From the NCBI RefSeq assembly GCF_949987515.2, contig NC_082694.2, positions 69,872,080 to 69,936,079 on the forward strand: a stretch of DNA of 64,000 nt. Direction: 5' to 3'. Positions within the stretch are counted from its first letter, which is position 1. Every line of letters starts with the position of its first letter. Of the stretch, positions 1 to 20,079 are shown piece after piece. Under the pieces are notes generated by a model. The model was given only the letters and a program-made list of their open reading frames with translations. It searched no databases and was not told the DNA's origin. Origin of the DNA: Delphinus delphis (Eukaryota; Chordata; Mammalia; Artiodactyla; Delphinidae). The translations under genes were made by a program, and so were the position numbers.

Positions 1-277
1 AGTCATACAAGGCAGAAAAGTATGTAAAATGAAACGAATGGTACAGACGGGAAGTCAAAGGGTTCAACCTGCGCCGCGGAGGAATTAGTGGAAGAGTTGG
101 GAAGTGAGATGGTCTTGAAGTCTGCGAGGAGAGGGGAAAGGGGGAGGGGAGAGGACAGGAGGGAAAAAGAAGGGAGGAGCGGGGCTTGGCACTGTAGCCC
201 ACCAAAGGCACAGCACAGGAAGAGCAAAGCCCCAGTCCTACAGGACAGTCGCGACCCAGTAACTCCCCAGTTCTTAC
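1..277 (-). other. Start of DRC1 intron 2
   Basis: Sequence after the exon 2 donor in gene direction. It contains a purine-rich stretch at 100-190 on the plus strand. I see no exon or clear repeat in it. Confidence 0.6.
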
Positions 278-10047
<9,770 letters not shown>

Positions 10048-10149
10048 GCCAGGGAAAAAGTCACCTAATCCGCAGCTGGCGTGGTTGCGCGCGCATCCCC
10101 TCAGGCTCTGCCCACTGGTGTTCCGAAAGCTATATCCCAGCTTGGGGCT

Positions 10150-11025
10150 TTATTCCTTTCTCCTGCAATTCGGGTAATCCCCACGAAGGCCCGGGGGTAT
10201 TAACGGAGGCTGGAAGATTTAAGAGCTGCACCAAGTTGTGATTCGTCACTTACTGACCCTGATGATTGATTCTTCATTCATCAAATAAATATTCCTCAAA
10301 ATCATATTCATCAAATATAATCGAGTGCCTACTCTATGCCAATCACTGTGCTAGCGCTGAGGATACAAGCGTTGTCCTTTCCTCATGGAGCGGGTAGAAT
10401 AGTACGATCGCTCGGAAAGTTTGAACTAAAGTATACTGTATCCATCTACTCGTCGTCCATTCATTTTTGAGCTCCCATTGATACTTTGTGCATTCGGCCC
10501 CTATGTTCTCTAGAATATATCCATCAAGGAATTGTCTTCTGTAGCGGTTTTCAGTAGGGCTGAAACCTAGGACAATCCCACCATCACCACTCGCAATCAC
10601 AAACTTAGGAAAAGGAGAGCAGAGGAAAATGGTACGGAAGGCAGGGGTTGGGGGGAGTGAAAGTTAAGTGCACAGAAGCACGATTAAACTTTTGAGGAGT
10701 CCCTTAAGAGGCACCATTTTGTGTGTGTGTGTCGCATTGCCAACGAAAAATTCATAGTGCTCTTACTGAGAATTAACATCCTTTCGAAAACAAGCTGGAT
10801 AACATTTGGCAGAATCTTATCCCACTGGCCTGAGGTTAACTCGGGAAAGGGCACTGGAGTAGTAAGAAAATGCAGGTCCTAATCCTAGACCGGCCCTGCA
10901 ACCTTAGGGATGCCACAACTTCTTGACCGTTTTCTCAGCTGTACTGCCTGCCTACTCAAATCACAGGCAATTGTGAGGCCAAAGAAGATAATCGCGTGGT
11001 GAATAAGACCTACCCAGAGGCAAAT
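10150..11025. other. Intergenic sequence between DRC1 and the retrocopy
   Basis: 10,265-10,400 looks like an L2 3' part (gtgcctactctatgccaatc, then actgtgctagcg). The rest shows no gene or clear repeat. Confidence 0.55.
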
Positions 11026-11040
11026 GGAGTTTTCTTTTTT

Positions 11041-11694
11041 CTTTTTTGCTTTCTTCACGAGCCTTTACTGGGTGTTCTGGGGGCAAGGGAGAGGTCCAGC
11101 CGCATAGAAATGAGAGGGGGTGGGTCTCAGGATGAACTGCTGGACTCCGTGATGCTCTTGGAATAAGTCACATCTTTACGTAGCCGCTGGGGGGGGGGGT
11201 CCTCTCTGGGTCTCTGGGGGTTCTGATTCCTCTCCCCACTTCAAGGGACCCTCTTGGCCTTGGCTGCCCAGAGGAGCCTGGTCCAGGAGGGTCTCCAACT
11301 GCAGAGATGGGGTGACTGGGCCTGGGGCTGGGGCAAGATTTGGGAGCCAGATGCCGCTTGCGGGTGGGGGGTCGGGGGAAAGAGATCGAATAGAAGCTTT
11401 GGCCCTTCTGATTCTTGCTGGGGATGTCCAGCACCTTCCCCTCCACAGGCCATGCCTCACTCTTCCTTGGGGCCCTCCGGGTCTGGTATAGGGCATTGCT
11501 GTAGAGTGGATTCCCTGCGTCTCCGTTCGGCAGCGGCGGCGGCCCCAGATCCGGGCGCCCAGGGCAAAAGCAGCCACGGCCACGGCCCCCGGTCACCAGC
11601 AGCGCGGAGAGTCCTGGGGGGGCTGTGGTGGTTTGTGGGCGGTCTGACTGGGGGCGGGGCACGGTGGGGGGAGGGCGGGGCTGGAGGTGGGATC
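11041..11694 (-). pseudogene. 5'-truncated retrocopy of a TMIGD2-like mRNA
   Basis: The minus strand encodes, across two frames, the end of a TMIGD2 (CD28H/IGPR-1)-like immune receptor: a hydrophobic segment (ALLVTG..., then AVAAFALGARIWGRR in another frame), then NPLYSNALYQ, APRKSE, GQSFYSISFP and CPSPRPSHPIS of the cytoplasmic tail. The Ig domain and signal peptide are absent. A frameshift in the membrane segment and a second before NPLYSN show it is broken. After the stop come an AGTAAA-like signal and an A-rich tail. A perfect 15-bp repeat, ggagttttctttttt, flanks it (11,026-11,040 and 11,695-11,709), as for L1-driven insertion. Family identity is from recall of the human protein tail. 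Confidence 0.75.
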
Positions 11695-11709
11695 GGAGTT
11701 TTCTTTTTT

Positions 11710-13430
11710 AAATTAATTTTTCCAAGTGTACAAGTGGTAGGGAGATTTAGCAGTGCCAAAATCTTGGAGCAGTCAAGAGTCCAACACCTGCCTGGATCCT
11801 TGTCCCATATCTAGCTGGGGTGAGGAGTCTGGAGGGCGGGGGAGGGGAACGAGTTTTCTTCGGGCCTCAATCTCTCTCCTTTAGTTGTGACCTCCAGCTT
11901 TAACCTTCCCTAGGGGCTGAGGAATCAGAGGCAAGATATAGTTCTGACCCCTAACTCCTCTAGGTCCCGGTTCATGTCTCCACCACCTGTGAGAAGAGAC
12001 ACAAGCACAAGCGTGTGTGCCTGTCTACGGCTGGGAGTAGGATGCCACGAGAAAGTCAGTGGGAATCGGCGGTCACACGAGAGATGGGAGAGAGAGCAAA
12101 GGTACCATAAAGACTCAGAGCGATCAATAAGCTGCTTGGCCTAAAGCCAGACATTTTTTGTGATAAGGAATCTGACTCCCTTTTTTGCTGTTTGAGCTTT
12201 TAAGCCTCATGCCTTTTCTCCCCTTTGCTCCACATCTGGGCAGCTGACTTAAAAAAAAACAAAAACAAAAAACCCTGGGTGCTCTCTCCTTTGGTGGGAG
12301 GTTCTTACTGTGTGTGCTGGGTACCCTCATCCCGGCCCTACCTCCCAACCATAACAATACCCCAGGCCAGCCTCCTTTCCTGGCTCTCTCCAGACATTTC
12401 CCAGCCAGCTGGGAGGTCTTTGCTGCTGTCACAGACAGCCTCAATTATATAAATAACAAACCTTTTTCATAGGTGTGGAAAAAAAGACACTCTCATTCAC
12501 TGCTGGAAAGACACCCTTTAGGAAGACAGTGTGCCAGTAGCAATAGTTTAAATAAGCATATGCACTGAGTAGGGAATTATCCTTGAGAGATAACAGGTCT
12601 AGGCTATAGCCCCATGGGGCCAAAATTACATCAGTAATTTTTTAAAGTTTATCAGTAGCTAAACCCAAGCTGGTTGCCCCTGCTGAGTGTCAGGCCGGTG
12701 CTAGGTGTTTGAGGTTTGCATTTAGAAGGGAGGGGATAACTGCTACTGCGACCAAGAAGTTCGGAGAGCAGGGGATTAAGAGCACATTAAGCCAGGGAAT
12801 TAGCCTGGGTTAAAATATGGGACATTTCCTCCCTCACCTCCTTTAAACCTGTTACAGAAAAAAATTTTAAATGCCCACTGCCAGAACTGGGAGATCAATT
12901 CTGATGTTAAAAAATAGGAAATATTCTCCTCAGAAGCCATGTTAGAAAATATGAGTTTTTATAAGAGCTTATGGTTTGTTCACATACTAAAGTTTAGGTG
13001 TGTTAAGTGTGGGTTATTAAGTTCTTGTGGAATTAGCCTGGGAAATTGACAGCATACATTAACAATCTTTCTATGGGAAGATGTTTTTGAGTATGAAACC
13101 ACCACCTTACAAGCTAATATAAGTGTGATCCAGTTATTGTGATAACAATAAATATTGCGCAGTACCCAGTTCGGGGAGAGTCAAGAGCAGTGTATTATGA
13201 AAAGCTGTTACTGCCACGTTCCTAGTACTCTGCTCTCTGAAACAAGTCACAGGACTATAGAACACCCAGGAGCTGATCAAACAAAACAAAACCTTCTAAT
13301 GCTTTGCTCTACATTAACCAATGATTCTCTGAGATAAGGGACTGGACATTATTTTTCTCCCCATAGCTCCCCTCCCCTTTTGCACCTGCCAAGGAAAAAC
13401 AAAGAAGACAATCTGAAAACAATTAAAAGG
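11710..13430. other. Intergenic sequence downstream of SELENOI
   Basis: No exon or firm repeat seen. It includes an A-rich run at 12,250-12,272. Open frames here are short and have no recognisable protein. Confidence 0.5.
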
Positions 13431-13455
13431 ATTTAAAAATCATTTTCTCTTTACT

Positions 13456-13461
13456 TTTATT
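13456..13461 (-). terminator. Probable SELENOI distal poly(A) signal AATAAA
   Basis: Minus strand reads TTGTAATAAAAGTAAAG. It is the last canonical hexamer at the edge of the repeat-free last exon. Confidence 0.55.
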
Positions 13462-14560
13462 ACAATAAATATCAGTAACAGAATTAAACAATTTTAAGTT
13501 AAAACCTACTGCATTACTTTTGTGTTTCACAGCAGCAGAAATAAAACACAAATCCAGTTGAAAGGGCAAGGCTTCCAGAATCCAGTGGCAAGAAACAGTC
13601 AAGGTCTTGATTATCTGGGCTAGCAACAGGATCACCGATGACACAATACTAATGGTGAAATGCACAGTTGTACTCTATTTGCACATCGAATTATCTAAGA
13701 CTTCACAACATTCCAGCTAAGGAATTTAAGCAAACTGTGAAGCCCCATTTCCCATAAGAGCTAGGTTTTCCCCCCCATCAAGCCCAAGAGCACAACTGGG
13801 CTGCCCTCTGGCCAGGAATGGGCCCATCATCATTCAGACCCAGAAGCCTCAACTCTGGTGGAAGCGACCATCTTTCTCAAAAGCTTTCTGGCTCACACAG
13901 TCCCTGGTGAAAGGGAAGGGGAAAGTGACGTATGTCAAGGGCCTTTCTTGGGGACTTAGATGAATGGAAAGTAGGAAAGACTATGGCTCCAGATAAGGAA
14001 GAGGCTTCACAGAGTTATGGGCTACATGCAGGTTTAGTCAACATGAAGAAACAGTCTAGTGAAGGCTTACCACCTTGCTGATAATCAAGAGTAGACTGCA
14101 TGTATATACGAATATATCATACATATATGTGCACAGAGAATATGTGTACATATTAAATATGCATATATACACACACCACACATAACCAGATAAAATAAAT
14201 GCTACATTCTTTGCTATGAACACAGCAAGTGCTAGACAGACCAGTTACTAACATGTTCAACTAAACTACTTGAAAGGGAAAATAAGACTTTGCGCTCCTT
14301 TCATCTTCTCTAATATATTCCACTTGTAGCAAACACATTCCAGTTACTTAAGTGGTATTGTTTCTAGGTACCTGAGAAGGGATGGAATCAGAATACTACA
14401 GAAAGCAACCTGCAACAGGACCAAGCTAAACAAATCAATAATTGATTCTGCCAGGATTCCTGCAGCCTATTCTTAGTCACAGGGCATGAAACCTTACTCA
14501 GAAAAGTATCGATTTCATTTCCTACAACTGGCTACAAACTTAATCTATTCTGTTAGATGG

Positions 14561-14633
14561 GAAGGGAAAGGGAGAAGGCAGGCAGCAGGGAGTTTACACC
14601 TCAGCAGTTGCCCGCTGCCTTCCCCTTTACCCA
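14561..14633 (-). ncRNA. Long GC-rich hairpin in the SELENOI 3'UTR (structure only)
   Basis: The arms at 14,633-14,611 and 14,590-14,561 (mRNA sense GGGAAGGCAGC and GCTGCCTGCCTTCTCCC) can pair for about 20 bp with small bulges around a ~20-nt loop. No SECIS quartet is seen at its base. No function is known to me. Confidence 0.4.
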
Positions 14634-17600
14634 CAGGAAATGCTACTTTAAAAAACAAAACTGAAATTTGGAGTTTAATACTGAATTCTGCTTTCTTGGC
14701 ACATTCCAGAAAGAGGAAATGATTACACGTAGCTGGGTCTTTGTCTCCTGAATGGCTGCTCTAATGGGATAAGTTATATAAACAAAATAACCTACAAAAA
14801 ATATTCATATTGTGGGCGGTCTTAATTCGTACTTATTAAACTAAGTCTGATCCTGAATGATACCAGTAATTCAAACAGATTCATAATGCAGCATTCACAG
14901 ATCTCGTAAAATAAAACAGGATCCTCCTATAACCTGATTAGTAACATCAAGTACTAAACTCAACATGCTTCTGGCCAAGAACTTACTCTTCAGAGATTAA
15001 AAAGTGCTTCTCAAGAATATCAGAATCTAGAATTCATGGTAAATTGTCTGTTTCAATAAAAAGTCAGAATCAATTCCTATTCTAATTATTACCCACGGAA
15101 ACTTCTCAGGAGAAGCCCTTAGCCTAAGAGCCATAAGGCATCCACAGCATTTAGCCACTCCTTGCATCTTCACTACTGTCTCTAATTACAGTATAGCATT
15201 AGGTATACCATGGCCATGATCCAATTCACATGCTTTCAAAATAACACTCCTCTGATTGAACCTAGCTTTCTAAGAATGATTCTATGGAGAACAAGACAAT
15301 GTTAATGGCCTGTGGGAGACAATACTTCTGTTGTGTCCAAATGGACTCTCCTCAAGACAAGGCTTTGTTAAATTATTCTAGAATCACTCCATGTGCCATT
15401 TGCCAATTCTGGGGACCGGGCCTTTCTGACCAAATGCAACACAACCCCCTCACTCAGGCCACCTGTGAAAAAGGCTACAAACGGCAAAACTTCTTTTGCT
15501 ACCCAAAATATTAGCTCATTTAAGATCTGTCTGTAAGAAGAGCAGGTCTCTGCTTAAGAACAATCAATCAGCTAGATTACTATCTCTTGCATTTTTATTA
15601 AAAAGGAAAGCATTACTAGCATGTTTAAAAGGTTACGTTTATTTTGCACTGTAGAAACCCTGGAAATAAATTAGCCAGTAAATCCAATTCCCATGGCTTC
15701 ACACAAAGGAAGAAGTAAACACATTGCCACTTTCTCTGGAAAAGTTAGACAACCACGATTTACCATATACCCTAAAGTAACTGCCTGCCAATAAGTCAGT
15801 CATTTGCACCACTGTCAACGATGAAAAGTAAAAGATACAAATCACATGGGTTACATAATTAATAAAGGAAAATCAGAAATTTACTTAAGCTTCCTAAAAT
15901 GTACAGGGCGTCTCGCTTTCAAGTTTCACAGTGATTAATTTAACACCATTTTACTGTTAAAACTGTCACTTAAAATGTACATGTCAAAGTGCTTCAAATG
16001 CAGCATACTAGTTAAAATTCTTCCTGGAAGGTTCAACTACTGGCAGCTCACTTAAGGTTATTCACCCACGGGGTGTTCAAGAATGGGCATGCTGCCTTAC
16101 AAGGACACCTCATAGGACAAAGAAGATTCTAGTCTGACTTCACAAATTTCCTATAGAGTGCTCAGGCAAGTCCAGAACGGAGGTCATGATAAAGGCCACT
16201 CTGAACGTAAGAATCAACACAATCAAAGATTTCTGTATCTGTTTTTGGCGTATTTGGGGACCCGACATCAAATGTTCTAGTCCATCAGGTTTACTTTGTT
16301 CCCTCTGGCATGTTCCCAGTCCTTGACTAGTCAAGAGAGATAAGGCAATCGAGGAGATGTGAATGTGGCGAGATCTAGGGGCGACAGAGCAAGTGGGCGT
16401 CTCTGTCCTAGACAGTGGCTAGTTAAAAACCCAGGTGAAGAATGAGCAGGACGAGTTACAAATAGGCTTCTTGTTAAAATATAAAGGGGGAAAGTAGCCT
16501 TTGATACAAACACCTTCAGATTATCTTCTTATCCTCCATAACTTAGAGAATCAAAGTCTGCTTTGGAAGCAAGGTACATTCCAAATGTTTTTAGACTGAC
16601 TACAAAATAAAATAATTCTTTGAAAACTGAACACTTAGGAGTCTTTCAAATTCACATTTGAACTTGTAGTTAGGAGAGGAATGACTAAGTTGTGACACTT
16701 TTAAACTGTGCACTGCAGTAGGATCATTGGGCACTAAAGTGATCTCTTCTTCCCCTTAAAGTGGATACTATGCCTGCTTTCTCCTTTGCATGTTCCCCCA
16801 ATGCCCAGGCTCTAGGTCATGACCAATATTCTTTTGGTAACTATTTAGAATTTGGGCAACCCTAGACATACACTCCTCTTCCCAACAGCTCTATATTTAA
16901 AAAAATGAAATGCTGGTAATAGTACTATAACATTCTAGGCCATAATCAGCATTGAACCTTCTTTTAAAAATTACAATTAAAAGTAATTTAACCATGATAT
17001 TATTAAAATGCCAGGGGAGACTATTTAGTTCTTTATGTGGAAGTTATTCACTCTATTACCCTTAAGACTAGAACCCATAAACTATGTCTACTACACATTA
17101 AGGGAGGAATGTTGGTTAAATTGTGGCAATTTTAAACTGTACGTTACACTAGGATCATGAATGCTATTGAAGGATCATAAAAGGCAGCATTAACATACTC
17201 AGGTATTTTTTAAGATTTTTCTAATCCATGCCCCCCTCAAATATAGGGGAATTACTTTCTGACAAGCATAAAGGACATTTTTCATACCATAACCTGAAAA
17301 GAAACTTCTTACAGGTCTAGGTAATTTTGGTCAGAAGAAACACAAAGCAAACCTCTGGCCTGGCTAAGGCACTCTATTCTGAAATGTACAGAAAACATGC
17401 ATGTATGACCAATCATGCCACTGCTCCCCAAAAGGCAGCTCAGCGTACGCTGGGAGAAAGGCTGGGGTGTGAACGCACTCCAAAATATCATGCATAAGCC
17501 TAAAAGATATTTTGTACTTCGGAAATGTTATGATAATTGGCAATGATGTAAATTCACAAGAGCTCTTTGTAATGAAGTCCTGCTTCGGCTGCTGTATCAC

Positions 17601-19367
17601 TACATAACAAATGGGGACTTTCACGACGCACTTCAAGACAGCAGACTAACAAGAAAAAGGGTCAACAGTACACTGAAGATTCACAAGTCCACAGTATTCT
17701 GTAACAGTTAATTACTCACTTTTCATCTTTTATCTTCTTGACAGCCATCTTTCATCAAACGATGCCAATAAAACTGACTATAGCATAATTCTTAACCACC
17801 ATTGGGAAATATGTTATAACGTATAGGCACAAAACAATTTTCAAATAAACCTGATGCAACAGAAAAAGAGCAGAAACACACTTTGAGGTAAAACAGCCCC
17901 AAAATTACAGGACATGACCCTATGCCAGAAGTAAAGGGTTTCTGTTGTTGTTGTTGTTTTTACTATACTGTACATGGTAAAGAAAGCCTGTGGTCCACAT
18001 CTGTCATTTTATAAATATTTATCAGTTCTTTTATAATACAGATTAACCTCATTTTTGTATACAAGGTCAACAAAACAATAAAATGATTAGCTCAGAACCT
18101 TAAAACAAAGCTTTGTTCCAGGCCCAAATTAACACTTTATCCAGTTCAATTTTACAGATGACACAGAACAAGGTGTACAAAAAATAGTTACTTTTACTTA
18201 ATTAGTTCATTCTCTGACCTCCATGACGGCAATTTATTAGCAAACATGAAATCACTACCCATATTTCCCTTCATCAATTTCTCACCTATTTTCAGTGTTC
18301 ATTTTTGTCTCAGAGAAAGTCACCAACTATACCTCAACCTTTACAATTTTTTAAAATGAGTAAAGAACCATGTGTTAGCTCCTTGATGCCTCATTTCTAA
18401 TGACCTGAATGACAATGATTAGACTTTACACATTTAAAAACTGAAATATCAATTAGAGTTATTTTTACACAGCAGACTAAAATCCAACAGAGGAATACAC
18501 TATAATTAAATTTGACGATGGTCACATTCACAGATAAATAACGATTATGGATTTAATTACATATCAACACAGTGGTGCCTATTTTATCCAAGTGCAATCC
18601 ATCCAAAAAAAAGGGTTTAAGATACACTCTTCATTCAAGCACAAACTCCATTCAGTGGAAAATAAAAGAAAATCAGCCAGTAAACTTCATCACCACCAAA
18701 TTAAATGGAGACAAAATAAAAAGAGAAATAGAATATCCACATTCATGGAAAGGTGTGATCATAAAACAACCATATTAAAGTCAAAGAGATTTTTATGTTT
18801 GTCAGTAAACCTAAAAAATTACTCCAAGTCACATAAAGGGAACACATACTCAGTAAGGCATATATATCAAAAATTTTCTTCAAGTGGGGAAGTGAGCAAG
18901 TTGGGGAAGAGAGAATTTCTATTTCCTTATCCTGTATGAAATAAAAAACACAGCACTCTCTTCCACAGAAAAAGACAGAGGGAGAGAGGAAGGACAAATT
19001 AAATCGGAAAACTAATTTCATAGTGAGGTTCACAGTCGTAATTTCGTAGTGAGGTTCATGAGATTCCTAACTCCTAAGAAAATTTTTCTTATAAGGAAGT
19101 ATATCTGTGTTCTTCACAAGTAATTACTGTAAGACTGGGACTGTCACATGCATTCATATGATCATAGTTCATAGGCACCAAATCTCAGCAACTTGCAGCT
19201 GAGGGGGAAAAATGCCACATTTAAACAATGAGCCATGCCAATGAGTGAGCTGCAATTACAATCCATTCTCTACTAAGTCCCAAGAGAATATTTTTCTTTA
19301 AAAGAAAATTAAACCATTTATCAAGATCCGTTCCATAACAAAGAGAATCAGAATACTAGCGAATCTA

Positions 19368-19401
19368 AATATATATATACACACACATATATATATATAT
19401 T
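19368..19401. repeat. AT/AC dinucleotide run
   Basis: atatatatacacacacatat-type simple sequence inside the 3'UTR. Confidence 0.9.
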
Positions 19402-19980
19402 TTTCTTTTTTAGCTCTCTCAGCACATGAGGACAAAAGGCATTTCCATGGGAAAGAGAAACCAGTATTTGGCAACTGTATATTGTTTTGTAATCATTTGG
19501 CATGTCTTGCTGAAGGTGACTTGCTCTTATCTTTTCCCTATGTTGGATTTGGGCTATTGATAGCTTCCATAGCTAAAGACCTACTACTAGGTACCAAATA
19601 TGAAAACATATTGGGTCTTCTGAATGTCATCAGTGTTCCTAAACAAATTTGGGGGTTTTAAAAATAAAAACCAAGGCATCTTTAACTCTGTATAAACCAA
19701 AACATTACGGACTCCTGAAGCTAAAATTACTAGGAACATTTTGCTGGTCTAATGTATATTATGTTTAACCAAAACATCACATGGCTTTATAAAAAACAAA
19801 ATAAAAGAAGCTGGGAGTTAGTAGGTCCAAAATTCCACAAGTTCAGATCATACGTATCACTCCTGCTGTCCAAGTACCACACACACTGAGTTCCCATGTC
19901 TGGTAAGCAGATCAATTTAGTTCAATGGTGATGGATGAAATATTTACAAGAATCTTATTTACAGTACTTCTTTCTGTAGA

Positions 19981-20079
19981 TTACAGGCCAATATTCTTTT
20001 CTTCCATTCCTAGTCAATCCGAGTTTGGTTTCCTCAATGAGAAGGGGTAAATCTGAAAATGGTTGCTCAGCTGCTTTAC
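19981..20079 (-). CDS. SELENOI: SELENOI exon 10, coding part with Sec codon and stop
   Basis: Residues 366-397 plus TAA. Starts [29 protein letters not shown] gives Asp-Sec-Leu; ends GMEEKNIGL and TAA at 19,983-19,981. Acceptor TTTTCTGTAG. Standard translation stops at the TGA (20,016-20,014) and loses 11 residues. Confidence 0.98.

Larger units (their letters stand above)
13435..19980 (-). other. SELENOI: SELENOI 3'UTR (probable, ~6.5 kb)
   Basis: From the TAA to the distal poly(A) signal I see no SINE, L1 or splice structure, whereas every other stretch of this length in the window holds several SINEs. Possible AATAAA signals on the minus strand lie at 15,599-15,594, 15,643-15,638 and 13,461-13,456; I take the last as the main end because the repeat-free block ends near it. 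Contains a strong hairpin (14,561-14,633), a diverged ~55-bp duplication (16,678 and 17,103) and an AT-dinucleotide run (19,370-19,400). The open frames inside, such as 18,547-18,939, have no protein-like content. Confidence 0.7.

Noticed and set aside
11168..11814. Overlapping long frames on both strands in GC-rich DNA
   Set aside because: The minus frames are pieces of the broken TMIGD2-like retrocopy. The plus frame (11,254-11,814) is its mirror and has no known family.
13741..13840. SECIS candidate around ATGATGATGGGCCC ... TTGGGCTTGATG
   Set aside because: The arms pair by only 6-7 bp, the G-A quartet is out of register, and stronger alternative hairpins use the same bases.
16081..16140. 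Second SECIS candidate (ATGAGGTGT ... ACACC)
   Set aside because: Five base pairs only, and no GA follows the 3' arm.
18547..18939. 130-codon plus-strand frame
   Set aside because: Lies antisense in the probable SELENOI 3'UTR. AT-rich, with no domain and no splice or promoter context.
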